From Pelomicrobium methylotrophicum (lineage in GTDB: Bacteria > Pseudomonadota > Gammaproteobacteria > Burkholderiales > UBA6910), in the NCBI RefSeq assembly GCF_008014345.1, contig NZ_VPFL01000001.1, positions 124,001-188,000 on the forward strand: a stretch of 64,000 nt of DNA, in the 5' to 3' direction. The position numbers were made by a program, and so were the translations under genes. A model generated the notes under the pieces. The model saw only the letters and a program-made list of their open reading frames with translations. It was not told where the DNA came from and made no database searches. Positions 24,101 through 34,309 of the stretch are shown here, one piece after another (position 1 is the first letter of the stretch; every line of letters begins with the position of its first letter).

Positions 24101-24684
24101 TCCACCCGGGCGAGGTTTTCCTGCGCATCCTCCAGCCGCAGCTCGGTCTCGCGCCGGCGCTCCCGGTACTTGGACACCCCGGCCGCCTCTTCCAGGAATA
24201 CCCGCAGCTCCTCGGGCTTCGCCTCGATGATCCGGGAGATCATTCCCTGCTCGATGATGGCGTAGGGCCGCGCACCCAGTCCCGTTCCGAGAAAGATGTC
24301 CTGCACGTCGCGCCGGCGCACGTGGATGTTGTTGATGAAGTAGGAAGACTCGCCGTTGCGTTCGATCACCCGCTTGACCGAAATTTCGGCGTACTGGGAC
24401 CACTGGCCGCCGGCTTTGCCAAGGCTGTTGTCAAACACCAGCTCCACGGACGCCCGGCTGACAGGCTTGCGCTCGCTGGAGCCGTTGAAGATCACGTCCT
24501 GCATGGTTTCGCCGCGCAGCGCAGAGGCGCGCGACTCTCCCAGCACCCAGCGCACGGCGTCGATGATGTTGGACTTGCCGCAGCCGTTGGGGCCGACGAT
24601 GCCGACGAGCTGGCCGGGCAGGGGAATATGGGTAGGATCGACGAAGGACTTGAATCCGGCGAGCTTGATGTGGGCGAGACGCAA
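21160..24684 (-). CDS. smc: Chromosome partition protein SMC
   Basis: SMC condenses and segregates the chromosome with ScpAB. The N-terminal ATPase part has Walker A GPNGCGKSNIIDAVRW; long coiled coils flank a hinge (about residues 510-660); the C-terminal part has the signature LLSGGEKALTALALVFSLF and Walker B FCLLDEVDAPLDDTN. The conserved N-terminus is RLAHIKLAGFKSFVDPT, and the only start codon fitting it is a TTG at 24684, giving 1174 residues, the family norm. The frame stays open 241 codons further up, but that stretch overlaps queF antisense and is not SMC-like. TATAAC lies about 19 bp before the TTG, so the leader may be very short. Confidence 0.95.
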   Translation of the reverse strand: MRLAHIKLAGFKSFVDPTHIPLPGQLVGIVGPNGCGKSNIIDAVRWVLGESRASALRGETMQDVIFNGSSERKPVSRASVELVFDNSLGKAGGQWSQYAEISVKRVIERNGESSYFINNIHVRRRDVQDIFLGTGLGARPYAIIEQGMISRIIEAKPEELRVFLEEAAGVSKYRERRRETELRLEDAQENLARVDDIRQELEKQLVRLEEQAQVAARYHELQERLRMAQALLWLLRKQEAAAGRERLEREIQRLETELQGEIARLRDAERHLEEARERHYSLSDAVHAAQGALYEANAEVARLEQQLQHLRESRSRLEHQISATRAQLEQHQGQLENARDALEHWQAERERAAGQVRARADRAEAEGRDLPVLEEAYRAAQERFAQAQRERMRAEQDRQVEQTHLTHAERVLEQLSARHQRLEEEQRALPRVDPEEAVRREQELAEIDAQIADRQAALARATEALPAAQATLEAARQQLQALEQRLTEVEARRAALEQLQRRLENNEKLTAWLRERGLDGQARLWQGIEVCAGWEDALEAVLRERLNAVALEALAEASHWSDDPPPGKLTCFERGGRPEEDAGRRADPTTLRSQVTCRDPRVAAALDDWLAGVYIADSMEDALARRRFLKAGEALVIPAGHVVTRASITYYVPDSGLHGVLAREREIETLGRDREAQMAAIEAQAHVVFDQEQRVRTLETEIERHRGELAEAQRRRHEAQMAALKASEMAQRVADRQRQIASELEEIGAQMSAESDRRDQAARRLVEIGREIEAATARELALHEECRAAESRLAEQRRAHQQALHEAQEAVYYEKLASNKINELEDLIKVIDQNIGSARQALDGLETELSKLDPGPIEAALHARLAVRQERERALALARNQLEEANAQLHGLDEARLTIERGLEPLRQKLNEARLKEQEARLTMAQFDEQLRQANVDEAALETQLNEKPRASSLQAEITRLHNEIAGLGAVNLAALEELKATRERKSFLDAQSEDLRAAVETLENAIRRIDRETRERLMATFEQVNGHLAELFPTLFGGGQARLVLTGEEILDAGVQVIAQPPGKKNTSIHLLSGGEKALTALALVFSLFQLNPAPFCLLDEVDAPLDDTNTERFCQLVKRMAQQTQFIFISHNKLTMEIAHQLIGITMQEQGVSRVVAVDIEEAMRMRDAAAA

Positions 24685-24825
24685 CGTCGTGTCGGTCGGT
24701 AACGTTATAATGCCTGGGAATCCACAGCGAGCCGCCGTACCTGCACCGGGTGGCCCTGCAAGCGGCGGCGACCCCTGATCGGGGAATGGCCTGCATTTTA
24801 ACTTATCGTTAACGAAGCCGCGACA

Positions 24826-25245
24826 ATGAGCACGCGCCCGTCCAAGCAACTGGAAACGTTTCCCAATCCCGCTCCGGAGCGCGATTATCTGATCCACATG
24901 GAGATCCCGGAATTCACCTGCCTGTGTCCCAGGACTGGGCAGCCGGATTTCGCCACGCTGCTGCTCGACTACGTTCCCGACCGGCTGTGCGTGGAGCTGA
25001 AGAGCCTGAAGCTCTATATCTGGTCCTACCGCGACGAGGGCGCCTTCCACGAAGCGGTGACCAACCGGATCTTGGACGACCTGGTGGCCGCCACCAAGCC
25101 CCGATACATGCGGCTGCGCGCCCGCTTCTACGTGCGCGGCGGCATCTTCACCACGGTGGAGGCGGAGCACCGGAAAAAGGGCTGGAAACCGGTGGCGCCA
25201 GTACCGTTGCCTGAGTTTGAAAAAGGGCTCAGCACCCGCGGTTAG
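24826..25245 (+). CDS. queF: NADPH-dependent preQ0 reductase QueF, type I
   Basis: Reduces 7-cyano-7-deazaguanine to preQ1 in queuosine synthesis. The 139 residues match the short single-domain form. [20 protein letters not shown] contains the catalytic Cys and Asp, [18 protein letters not shown] the substrate-binding Glu and QueF motif, and [13 protein letters not shown] the His region. It is divergent from smc; the 141-bp gap between them shows no preQ1 riboswitch that I can recognise. Confidence 0.95.
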   Translation: MSTRPSKQLETFPNPAPERDYLIHMEIPEFTCLCPRTGQPDFATLLLDYVPDRLCVELKSLKLYIWSYRDEGAFHEAVTNRILDDLVAATKPRYMRLRARFYVRGGIFTTVEAEHRKKGWKPVAPVPLPEFEKGLSTRG

Positions 25246-25319
25246 CCAGGCACGGCCACAAGGCCGGAAACCACGCGCCGGGAGGCCACCCACGCGGGCG
25301 CTGGAACGCGCGAACGACG

Positions 25320-25348
25320 TTGGCGCTCGAGGACCCCACCGATATAAT
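25320..25348 (+). promoter_or_regulatory. Sigma70-type promoter upstream of dapC
   Basis: TTGGCG (25320-25325), a 17-bp spacer and a consensus TATAAT (25343-25348) lie 47 bp before the dapC start. It would drive dapC, dapD, pilU, dapE and prmB, which are closely spaced on this strand. Confidence 0.7.
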
Positions 25349-25395
25349 TTGCCGACTTGACGACAACGACCGTCGCACCCGCCAGCCCCGATTCG

Positions 25396-26613
25396 ATGAA
25401 CCCTCATCTAGAGCGCTTGCAGCCCTATCCGTTCCAGAAGCTCCACGCCCTGCTCCAAGGTGCAAGCCCCAATCCCGCCTTCCGGGCGATCAATCTGTCG
25501 ATCGGCGAGCCGAGGCATGCCACGCCCGCTTTTATCCTGGAAGCGGCGACGCGGGCGCTGCCCTCCGTGGCCCAGTATCCCACCACTCTCGGCCAGCCCG
25601 CGTTGCGCCAGGCCCTCGCGGATTGGATCGCCCGGCGCTACGCGCTGCCTGGCATCGACCCGCAGACCCAGGTCCTGCCGGTCAATGGAAGCCGCGAGGC
25701 ACTGTTCTCCTTCGCCCAGGCCGTGGTGGACCCCACGCGACCCGGCGCAACCGTCGTCTGCCCCAATCCGTTCTACCAGATCTACGAAGGGGCCACCCTG
25801 CTCGCCGGCGCGACGCCCCAGTTCCTCAACCTACTCCCGGAAAATCGCTTCGCGCTGGACTTCGAGCAGCTTCCCGATGCGGTATGGCGGCGCACCCAGC
25901 TCGTGTACATGTGCTCGCCGGGAAACCCTGCGGGGAATGTGATGAGCCTCGATGAGTGGCGCCGCCTGTTCGAGCTCGCCGACCGCTACGGCTTTGTCAT
26001 TGCCTCCGACGAGTGTTACTCGGAAATCTACTTCGACGCGCTGGCACCACCGCTGGGCGCGCTGCAGGCTGCGTACCGGCTGGGTCGCCACGACTTCCGG
26101 GGGCTCGTGGTTTTCTCCAGCCTGTCGAAACGCTCGAATGTGCCGGGACTGCGCTCAGGCTTCGTGGCTGGCGACGCCCGGATTCTGGAGCGTTACCTGC
26201 GTTATCGCACCTACCATGGCTGCGCCATGAGCCCCGCCGTGCAGGCAGCGAGCCTGGCGGCGTGGCGCGACGAGTCCCACGTCGAGGAGAACCGGCGGCT
26301 CTATCGCGCCAAGTTCGACGCCGTGGTGCCGTTGCTGGCCGAACCCCTGGGGGCGGCCAGGCCCGACGCCGGGTTCTATTTGTGGCTGCGCACGCCCTTC
26401 GACGACGTCGCTTTCGCCCGCCTGCTGTACCGTGACTATAATGTGACCGTTCTTCCAGGCTCCTACCTCGCGCGCGAGGCCAACGGCCTCAACCCCGGAC
26501 GCAACTTCGTCCGGGTCGCGCTCGTGGCGCCCCTCGAGGAGTGCGTGGAGGCGGCCGAGCGCATCCGCCGTTTCGTCGCCGAGGGACGCCGGGAAACGGC
26601 GGCCGCACGATAA
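25396..26613 (+). CDS. dapC: Succinyldiaminopimelate transaminase
   Basis: A fold-type I PLP aminotransferase for the third step of the succinylase DAP pathway. The ATG at 25396 gives 405 residues, beginning MNPHLERLQPYPFQKLHALL. INLSIGEPRHATPAF, VLPVNGSREALFSFAQ, CSPGNPAGNVMS and SDECYSEIYFD are aminotransferase motifs, and SSLSKRSNVPGLRSGF holds the PLP Lys. An in-frame TTG 13 codons upstream is discarded because it falls next to the predicted transcription start. dapD follows after 36 bp. Confidence 0.93.
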   Translation: MNPHLERLQPYPFQKLHALLQGASPNPAFRAINLSIGEPRHATPAFILEAATRALPSVAQYPTTLGQPALRQALADWIARRYALPGIDPQTQVLPVNGSREALFSFAQAVVDPTRPGATVVCPNPFYQIYEGATLLAGATPQFLNLLPENRFALDFEQLPDAVWRRTQLVYMCSPGNPAGNVMSLDEWRRLFELADRYGFVIASDECYSEIYFDALAPPLGALQAAYRLGRHDFRGLVVFSSLSKRSNVPGLRSGFVAGDARILERYLRYRTYHGCAMSPAVQAASLAAWRDESHVEENRRLYRAKFDAVVPLLAEPLGAARPDAGFYLWLRTPFDDVAFARLLYRDYNVTVLPGSYLAREANGLNPGRNFVRVALVAPLEECVEAAERIRRFVAEGRRETAAAR

Positions 26614-26649
26614 TGACGACGCCACCGATCAGGAAAACCAATTACACCG

Positions 26650-27471
26650 ATGAAACAACTTCAGAGCATTATCGAGGAAGCATTTGAGCGCCGCGGCGAG
26701 ATCACGCCGCGCAACGTTCCGACCAAGGTTCATGAGGCCGTCATGGAAGTGGTCGACCTGCTCGATAAGGGAAAGCTGCGGGTCGCCGAAAAGATCGACG
26801 GCCGATGGGTGACCCACGAATGGATCAAGAAGGCGGTGCTGCTCCTGTTTCGCATCGAGGACAACAGCTTCATCAAGGGCGGCTTCACCAATTACTTCGA
26901 CAAGATCCCGTCCAAATTCGCCGAGTACAATTCCCGCGACTTCCGTGAAGGCGGCTTCCGCGTGGTTCCGCCGGCGGCGGCCCGGAAGGGCGCGTACATC
27001 GCGGCCAACGTGGTGCTGATGCCCTCCTACGTCAACATCGGCGCCTACGTGGACGAGGGCACCATGGTGGATACGTGGGCCACCGTGGGCTCCTGCGCCC
27101 AGATCGGCAAGAACGTCCACTTGGCGGGCGGAGTGGGCATCGGGGGCGTGCTGGAGCCGGTCCAGGCGAATCCCACCATCATCGAGGACAACTGCTTCAT
27201 CGGTGCCCGCTCCGAAATCGTGGAAGGCGTCATCGTCGAGGAAGGTGCGGTGATCGGCACCGGCGTGTTCCTCTCTCAGAGCACCAAGATCTTGAATCGG
27301 GAGACGGGCGAGATCCTCTACGGACGGGTGCCCGCGGGCTCGGTGGTGGTGTCGGGCAGTCTGCCCTCACCAGACGGCAAGTACAGCCTTTACTGCGCCG
27401 TGATCGTGAAGCAGGTGGACGCCAAGACCCGCGCCAAGACCAGTATCAACGAGTTGCTACGGGGCATCTAG
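26650..27471 (+). CDS. dapD: Tetrahydrodipicolinate N-succinyltransferase
   Basis: Transfers succinyl from succinyl-CoA to tetrahydrodipicolinate, the first committed step of the succinylase branch to meso-DAP and lysine. The 273 residues match the family. An N-terminal helical domain ([18 protein letters not shown]) is followed by a left-handed beta-helix with hexapeptide repeats ([54 protein letters not shown]). It lies in the dapC-dapD-pilU-dapE cluster. Confidence 0.97.
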   Translation: MKQLQSIIEEAFERRGEITPRNVPTKVHEAVMEVVDLLDKGKLRVAEKIDGRWVTHEWIKKAVLLLFRIEDNSFIKGGFTNYFDKIPSKFAEYNSRDFREGGFRVVPPAAARKGAYIAANVVLMPSYVNIGAYVDEGTMVDTWATVGSCAQIGKNVHLAGGVGIGGVLEPVQANPTIIEDNCFIGARSEIVEGVIVEEGAVIGTGVFLSQSTKILNRETGEILYGRVPAGSVVVSGSLPSPDGKYSLYCAVIVKQVDAKTRAKTSINELLRGI

Positions 27472-27513
27472 CCTGGCACTGGGATTCGCGGCCGTCCGCA
27501 TCAGAGGAATCGC

Positions 27514-28653
27514 ATGATCATCGCACCGCTGTTGAAGCTCATGGTCGAGAAGCAGGCTTCGGACCTGTTCTTCACCGTCGGCGCGCCGATTCAAATCAAG
27601 ATCAACGGCGTGTGCATGCCGGTCAACGACAAGCCGCTGGAATCGGACCAGATGATCAAGCTGGCCTACGGCCTCATGACAGAGGACCAGATCCGCACCT
27701 TCGAGGCCACCATGGAGATGAACTTCTCTTTCAACCTTCCGGAGGTGGCCAACTATCGGGTCAATATCTTCCGCCAGCGCGGCGACGTGGCCATGGTCAT
27801 CCGGCACATCAAGAGCACCATCCCCACGATAGAGGAACTGAACCTCCCCCTCATTCTTAAGGACCTGATCATGGAGCGCCGCGGTCTCATCCTGGTGGTG
27901 GGTCCCACCGGGTCGGGCAAATCCTCTACCCTGGCGGCCATGATCGAGTACCGCAGCGCCAACCGGACCGGCCACATCCTCACCGTCGAAGACCCGATCG
28001 AGTTCGTGTTCAAACACCGCAAATCCATCGTCAACCAGCGCGAAATCGGCACAGACACGATCTCGTACTCCAACGCCCTGACCAACGCCATGCGGGAGGC
28101 GCCGGACCTGTTGATGATCGGCGAGATCCGGGACCGGGAAACCCTCAGGCACGGCATCATCTACGCCCTGACCGGCCACCTGTGCATATCCACCCTCCAT
28201 GCCAACAACAGCTACCACGCGCTATCGCGCATTATCAATTTCTTCCCCTATGAGACGCGCGCGGCCCTGCTCGCCGACCTGGCCGTCAGCCTCAAGGCGA
28301 TTATCTCCCAGCGCCTCGTGCGGGGCGTGGATGGAAAGCTCCTGCCGGCGGTGGAAATCCTTCTGAACACCACTCACATCTCGGAGCTGATCAAGAAGGG
28401 CGAGATCGACGCCATCAAAGAGGCCATGGAAACCACGGTCTCGCCGGGCTCGCAGACGTTCGAGCAAGCCCTGTTCAAGATGTATCAGGCAGGCAAGATC
28501 ACCCGCGAAGAGGCGATGGCCCAGGCCGATTCGCCGACCAATTTGGCCGCGTTGATCGATTACGGTCAACTGCGGGTCAACGAAGCCGGCATGAAGGCGG
28601 CTTTCTCTGCCACGGAAGAACTGCCGATCAAGATCGACCTCATGGACAAGTAA
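27514..28653 (+). CDS. pilU: PilT/PilU-type pilus retraction ATPase
   Basis: A hexameric GspE-family ATPase of type IV pili. The 379 residues contain Walker A GPTGSGKSSTLAAM (about 130-143), the Asp-box region ILTVEDPIEF, Walker B DLLMIGEIRDRET and the His box TGHLCISTLHANNSYHA. The length and long C-terminal tail (after residue 345) are closer to PilU than PilT. Its place between dapD and dapE is unusual for a pilus gene: no other pilus genes are in the window, so PilT partners must be encoded elsewhere. Confidence 0.88.
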   Translation: MIIAPLLKLMVEKQASDLFFTVGAPIQIKINGVCMPVNDKPLESDQMIKLAYGLMTEDQIRTFEATMEMNFSFNLPEVANYRVNIFRQRGDVAMVIRHIKSTIPTIEELNLPLILKDLIMERRGLILVVGPTGSGKSSTLAAMIEYRSANRTGHILTVEDPIEFVFKHRKSIVNQREIGTDTISYSNALTNAMREAPDLLMIGEIRDRETLRHGIIYALTGHLCISTLHANNSYHALSRIINFFPYETRAALLADLAVSLKAIISQRLVRGVDGKLLPAVEILLNTTHISELIKKGEIDAIKEAMETTVSPGSQTFEQALFKMYQAGKITREEAMAQADSPTNLAALIDYGQLRVNEAGMKAAFSATEELPIKIDLMDK

Positions 28654-29856
<1,203 letters not shown>

Positions 29857-29894
29857 GCCCGCTATTTGGCGAGGCGGAGCGGGACCTCGTCACA

Positions 29895-30761
29895 GTGCGC
29901 GATCTGCTGCGCTTCGCCGTGAGCCGCTTCCGCGAGGCCGGCCTCGTCTTCGGGCACGGAACGAGCAACGCCTACGACGAAGCGGCCTACCTGATCCTTC
30001 ATGCGCTGCACCTTCCCCTCGACACGCTGGAGCCCTTTCTCGACGCGCGGCTCACGGCTACGGAGCGGGAGGCTGTGCTGGAACTCCTCAAGCGCCGGGT
30101 GCGGGAGCGACGGCCGGCCGCCTACCTGACCCGCGAGGCCTGGTTGGGCGACTTCCGCTTTTATGTGGACGAGCGCGTCATCGTGCCGCGCTCGTTCATC
30201 GCCGAGCTGCTGCGCGAGCAGCTCGCCCCCTGGGTGGCGGATCCCGGCGCGGTTCGCGCCGCGCTTGACCTTTGTACCGGAAGCGGATGCCTGGCCATCC
30301 TGCTTGCCCATGCCTTTCCCGAAGCCCAGGTGGACGCCGCCGACCTGTCCGACGACGCCCTGGAAGTGGCTTCGCGCAACGTGAGCGACTACGGGTTGGC
30401 GGATCGGGTGCGGCTTGTGCGCTCCGATCTGTTCGAAGCCTTGGGGGAAAGCCGCTACGACGTGATCGTCTCCAACCCGCCCTACGTGGCGCAGGCGTCG
30501 ATGGAGGCGTTGCCGCCCGAGTACTTGCACGAGCCGCAGCAGGCGCTGGCAGGCGGGCCGGATGGCCTGCAGTTCGTGCGCCGCATCCTGGCGCAGGCGC
30601 GGCGGCATCTGAACCCCGGTGGCCTCCTGGTCGTGGAGATCGGGCACAACCGGGAGGCGCTGGAGGAGGCATTCCCGAACCTGCCCTTCGTCTGGCCTGA
30701 GACCAGCGCCGGGGACCGCCACGTGTTCCTGCTTCACTACGAAGATCTTTCCGCCGGCTGA
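29895..30761 (+). CDS. prmB: Ribosomal protein L3 N5-glutamine methyltransferase
   Basis: An SAM-dependent methyltransferase of the HemK/PrmC type that modifies a Gln of L3. The SAM loop is LDLCTGSGCLAILLAHAF and the catalytic motif VSNPPYVAQASM. The GTG at 29895 gives 288 residues and starts at VRDLLRFAVSRFREAG, where the family homology begins. The family usually has about ten residues before this, so the start is uncertain; the frame is open back into dapE but offers no convincing start in between. It converges with rluB, with 4 bp between the stops. Confidence 0.9.
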   Translation: MRDLLRFAVSRFREAGLVFGHGTSNAYDEAAYLILHALHLPLDTLEPFLDARLTATEREAVLELLKRRVRERRPAAYLTREAWLGDFRFYVDERVIVPRSFIAELLREQLAPWVADPGAVRAALDLCTGSGCLAILLAHAFPEAQVDAADLSDDALEVASRNVSDYGLADRVRLVRSDLFEALGESRYDVIVSNPPYVAQASMEALPPEYLHEPQQALAGGPDGLQFVRRILAQARRHLNPGGLLVVEIGHNREALEEAFPNLPFVWPETSAGDRHVFLLHYEDLSAG

Positions 30762-30765
30762 TCGG

Positions 30766-31674
30766 TCAGTCGCAGCCAGAACGGTTGTGCCGGCGTCCGG
30801 CCGGCCGTCGCACTCCGCCGCCTTTGTCTCCTCTCCCAACAAACCGCTGGCGGTTCGAAGGCTTGACGGTCGCGGGGCTACGACGGTTTGATGAAAGCCC
30901 CTCGGCGCGCCCAGCGCTTTGCGCCAGGGCCCCCAATCCCACCTCTTCGAGCAGCGCCTTCACTTCGTCCGGTGTCAGTTCCAGGCAGCGGCCTCGTCCC
31001 AGCTTGGGGGGCAACACCAGAGGGCCGAAGCGGATCCGGATGAGCCGGCTCACCTCGTGGCCCACCGCGGCGATGAGGCGACGCACTTCCCGGTATCGCC
31101 CCTCGCGCAGGGTGATGCGGTACCAGACGTTGGTTCCCGAACCACCCGCATCCTCCAGCGACTCGACCCGGGCCACGCCGTCTTCGAGCCGCACGCCGGC
31201 GAGCAGTCGGCGCTTGGCTTCCTCGCTGAGCGCCCCACGCACCCGTACGGCGTATTCCCGCTCGACGGCGTAGCGGGGATGCATGAGACGGTTGGCGAGC
31301 TCGCCCGAGGTGGTGAAGACCAGCAACCCTTCGGTGTTGTAGTCAAGCCGCCCCACCGGCACCCAGCGGGCGCCGTGCAGCGGCGGGAGGTGGTCGAACA
31401 CGCTCGGCCTGCCCTCGGGGTCGTGGCGGCTGACGATTCTCCCGGCTGGCTTGTGATACAGGAGGACCCGCACCTCCCGCGCTTGCTGCACGCGCAGGGT
31501 GCGCCCGCCCACCCGCACTTTGTCGCCCGGCTTGACGCGGGTTCCCAGCACGGCTGGGTGGCCGTTCACGGTCACCCAGCCCTGGCGGATCCAGTCCTCG
31601 ATTTCCCGGCGCGAACCGAAACCCGCCTGCGCCAGGACTTTCTGCAGCCGCTCTCCTGTCGTGGCACCCGTCAT
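30766..31674 (-). CDS. rluB: 23S rRNA pseudouridine synthase RluB
   Basis: 302 residues, starting at an ATG that shares one base with the recR stop (TGATG), which implies translational coupling. The N-terminal S4 RNA-binding domain is RLQKVLAQAGFGSRREIEDW; the RsuA/RluB catalytic motif PVGRLDYNTEGLLVFT holds the nucleophilic Asp; RYREVRRLIAAVGHEVSRL is the conserved C-terminal block. RluB modifies U2605 of 23S rRNA in E. coli. The last ~40 residues are a basic low-complexity tail (GRGDKGGGVRRPAGRRHN) typical of RluB. Confidence 0.92.
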   Translation of the reverse strand: MTGATTGERLQKVLAQAGFGSRREIEDWIRQGWVTVNGHPAVLGTRVKPGDKVRVGGRTLRVQQAREVRVLLYHKPAGRIVSRHDPEGRPSVFDHLPPLHGARWVPVGRLDYNTEGLLVFTTSGELANRLMHPRYAVEREYAVRVRGALSEEAKRRLLAGVRLEDGVARVESLEDAGGSGTNVWYRITLREGRYREVRRLIAAVGHEVSRLIRIRFGPLVLPPKLGRGRCLELTPDEVKALLEEVGLGALAQSAGRAEGLSSNRRSPATVKPSNRQRFVGRGDKGGGVRRPAGRRHNRSGCD

Positions 31675-32270
31675 CAAACGTCCCGCCGTTCCCGCACCGC
31701 CTGAGCCAGCGTGCCCGCGTCCACGTGCTCCAGCTCCCCGCCCACGGGCAGTCCCCGGGCGATGCGCGTCACCTTGAGACCGTGGGTGCGCAGCAGCTCG
31801 CCGATGTAGTGGGCCGTGGCCTCGCCTTCCACTGTGAAGTTGGTGGCAAGGATGACTTCCCGTACCACGCCATCCTGAGCCCGCTTCAGCAGCCGGTCCA
31901 GGCGGATCTCCCGCGGACCGATGCCATCGAGGGGGGACAGGCGTCCCATGAGCACGAAGTAGAGACCCAGGTAGCATTGGGCCTGCTCCATCATCAGCAG
32001 GTCTGCCGGCGTCTCCACCACGGCGAGCAGCGTGGGATCCCGGCGCGGCGAGCGGCACAGCTCGCAGACGGGCTCTTCGGAAAAGTTGTTGCAGCGCTCG
32101 CAATGGCGGATACGCTCGAGCGCCTGCTTCAGCGCTTCGGCAAGGCGTCCCGCGCCTTGCCGGTCCCGCTGTAGCAGATGATAGGCCATGCGCTGAGCGG
32201 ATTTGGGCCCGACGCCGGGCAGACAGCGCAGCGCCTGCACGAGCGCCTCAAGGCTGGAGGGGGAATTCAT
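31674..32270 (-). CDS. recR: Recombination mediator RecR
   Basis: RecR forms a clamp with RecO to load RecA on gapped DNA. The 198 residues equal the family norm. Visible parts are the HhH region [17 protein letters not shown], the four-Cys zinc motif ([16 protein letters not shown]) and the TOPRIM domain ([17 protein letters not shown], then [15 protein letters not shown]). It lies downstream of dnaX-ybaB, its usual partners, and upstream of rluB. Confidence 0.97.
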   Translation of the reverse strand: MNSPSSLEALVQALRCLPGVGPKSAQRMAYHLLQRDRQGAGRLAEALKQALERIRHCERCNNFSEEPVCELCRSPRRDPTLLAVVETPADLLMMEQAQCYLGLYFVLMGRLSPLDGIGPREIRLDRLLKRAQDGVVREVILATNFTVEGEATAHYIGELLRTHGLKVTRIARGLPVGGELEHVDAGTLAQAVRERRDV

Positions 32271-32375
32271 GGAGGAATGGGGGAAGCATGGACACGTGAA
32301 GAGGGTGGGGCGCTATTGCCTTCCTTCAAGCCCGCGCGCCAGGGGTCAACACTTCCCCTCAGCGGCCTTGACCCG

Positions 32376-32699
32376 TCAGAACAGCTTGAGCCCCGGCGGC
32401 AGCGCCATTCCCGCCGTCACCGCACTCATGCGCTCCTGGACCGTGGCTTCCACCCGCCGTACCGCATCGTTGACAGCGGCCGCCACCAGATCCTCGAGCA
32501 TGTCCTTGTCCTCGCCGCTGACGAGACTTGGATCGATGCTCACGCGCTTGACATCGTAGCGGCAGGTCATCACCACCTTCACCATCCCGGCGCCGGAGTG
32601 CCCTTCCACTTCGAGGCTTGCCAGTTCCTCCTGGACGCGCTTCAGATTCTCCTGCATTTGCTGGGCCTGTTTCATGAGGCCGGCAATTCCACCTTTCAT
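32376..32699 (-). CDS. ybaB: Nucleoid-associated protein YbaB/EbfC
   Basis: A small DNA-binding protein, 107 residues from an ATG at 32699 ([20 protein letters not shown]). The upstream open frame runs into the dnaX gap and is discarded. The N-terminal coiled helix and the beta region [20 protein letters not shown] are characteristic. It is 22 bp after dnaX and 105 bp before recR. The gene order is the main support beyond sequence. Confidence 0.95.
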   Translation of the reverse strand: MKGGIAGLMKQAQQMQENLKRVQEELASLEVEGHSGAGMVKVVMTCRYDVKRVSIDPSLVSGEDKDMLEDLVAAAVNDAVRRVEATVQERMSAVTAGMALPPGLKLF

Positions 32700-32721
32700 C
32701 CGTGTGCTCCCGAGTGTGCGT

Positions 32722-34302
32722 TCATTGCAGCGGCTTGATGGAGGAGTCGACCAGTCGCGCGTCAAAGTTCTCGATCAGCTCGCGCACGAAGGGGTCCTTC
32801 TCGATGGCCTCGATGGCCTTGAGCTGGCGCTCGCGCCGCTCGCGGTTCGCCATTTCGGCCGGCGTGAGCCCCGTGCCGCCGCCACAGCTGAATTTTACCC
32901 GCAGCGGCCGCCCGAAGTGTTGGCGCAAGGCAGCCGCCACCCGATCCTCGTAGCGCTTGTCCAGCAGATATCGATGCGCTTCCGGAACGCAGAGGGATAT
33001 TTCCTCGTCGTTGATGCTGGCGAGCTCGCAGTGCTCGGCAAGCTGCCTCGCCATGCCGGTGAGCTGGAGCTGCGCTGTCAACTTCGCCCAGTCCACCCCC
33101 GAAAATGAACCCGGCCCGGCGGCACCCGCGCCAGGACCGGTCGCAGCCGCCCCCGTCCCGGCTGGGGCGGGCGCTCCCGAAGCCGCCGTGCAGGAGCGCG
33201 TCGCCACCCCAGGCTCCGCCCCCTGGGGCGCGAAGGCCAGCATGCGCAGCAGCGTCATGGTAAACCCCGCGTACTCGTCCGGCGCGAGATCCAGCTCGCT
33301 GCGGCCGTGGACCGCGATCTGGTAATAAAGCTGCACTTCCTCCGGGTCGAGAAGGCGCGCCAGCGCCAGCACCTGCTCCCGCTGCGGCGTGTCGTCGCCC
33401 AACGCCTCCGGCGCTGCCTGCGCCAGCGCCACCTGGGTGAGCATGGAGGCGAGGTCCTGGAGCGCCCCCTCGAAGGAAACGCTGCAGGCCTCCATGTCGT
33501 CGGCGATGCATTTCAGGCGCGCTCCGTCACCCTCCTTCACTGCCTTCAGGATGGCGTAGAGGTATTCTCCCTCCACCGCCCCCAGCATGGCCCGTACGGA
33601 AGCCTCTTCCACTTTACCGCCTCCATGGGCGATGGCCTGGTCGAGCAGGCTCAAGCCGTCCCGCAAGCTGCCTTGGGCCGCCCGCGCCAGGAGTTGCAGC
33701 GCGGCGGGCTCGAAGGCCACGCCTTCAGCCTCCAGCACCTGCCGCAACCGCTCCGCCACCAAGGGCGGCGGAATCCGCTTCAGGTTGAACTGCAGGCAGC
33801 GCGATAAGACCGTCACCGGGATCTTCTGCGGATCGGTGGTGGCGAGCACGAACTTGACGTGCTCCGGCGGCTCCTCCAACGTCTTCAGCATGGCGTTGAA
33901 GGCGTTGCGCGAGAGCATGTGCACCTCGTCGATGATGTAGACCTTGCAGCGGCCGCTCACGGGTGCGTAGAGCGCGTTCTCCAGCAGCTCGCGCATGTTG
34001 TCCACTTGGGTGTTGGAAGCGGCATCCAGCTCGATCAGGTCGACGAATCGGCCGGCATCGATCTCCCGGCAAGCCGTGCACTCGCCGCACGGGGAAGCGG
34101 TCACCCCGCGTTCGCAGTTGAGTGCCTTGGCCAGCAGCCGCGCGAGGGTGGTCTTGCCCACGCCCCGGGTCCCAGTGAAGAGGTAGGCGTGGTGCAGGCG
34201 CTGCTGCTCAAGGGCGTTCGCAAGCGCCCGCACCACATGCTCCTGCCCCACCAGCTCCTCGAAGCGGCGGGGGCGCCATTTGCGTGCGAGGACTTGGGTC
34301 AC
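32722..34302 (-). CDS. dnaX: DNA polymerase III subunit gamma/tau
   Basis: Clamp-loader ATPase that links polymerase cores. The 526 residues contain Walker [21 protein letters not shown], the zinc-binding [10 protein letters not shown], the motif [18 protein letters not shown], Walker [11 protein letters not shown] and sensor 1 region [21 protein letters not shown]. An Ala/Gly/Pro-rich linker (about 385-410) precedes a C-terminal domain that should bind the alpha subunit. I see no A6G-type slippery site, so the E. coli style gamma frameshift product is not predicted. Confidence 0.96.
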   Translation of the reverse strand: MTQVLARKWRPRRFEELVGQEHVVRALANALEQQRLHHAYLFTGTRGVGKTTLARLLAKALNCERGVTASPCGECTACREIDAGRFVDLIELDAASNTQVDNMRELLENALYAPVSGRCKVYIIDEVHMLSRNAFNAMLKTLEEPPEHVKFVLATTDPQKIPVTVLSRCLQFNLKRIPPPLVAERLRQVLEAEGVAFEPAALQLLARAAQGSLRDGLSLLDQAIAHGGGKVEEASVRAMLGAVEGEYLYAILKAVKEGDGARLKCIADDMEACSVSFEGALQDLASMLTQVALAQAAPEALGDDTPQREQVLALARLLDPEEVQLYYQIAVHGRSELDLAPDEYAGFTMTLLRMLAFAPQGAEPGVATRSCTAASGAPAPAGTGAAATGPGAGAAGPGSFSGVDWAKLTAQLQLTGMARQLAEHCELASINDEEISLCVPEAHRYLLDKRYEDRVAAALRQHFGRPLRVKFSCGGGTGLTPAEMANRERRERQLKAIEAIEKDPFVRELIENFDARLVDSSIKPLQ

Positions 34303-34309
34303 GTTGCGG

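Noticed and set aside
23245-24702. 485-codon open frame antisense to smc
   Set aside because: Shadow of the SMC coiled-coil coding region; no domain visible.
24685-24825. PreQ1 riboswitch upstream of queF
   Set aside because: No recognisable preQ1 aptamer in the 141-bp gap.
32722-34302. Programmed frameshift in dnaX
   Set aside because: No A6G slippery run with a downstream hairpin is visible; only the full-length subunit is predicted.
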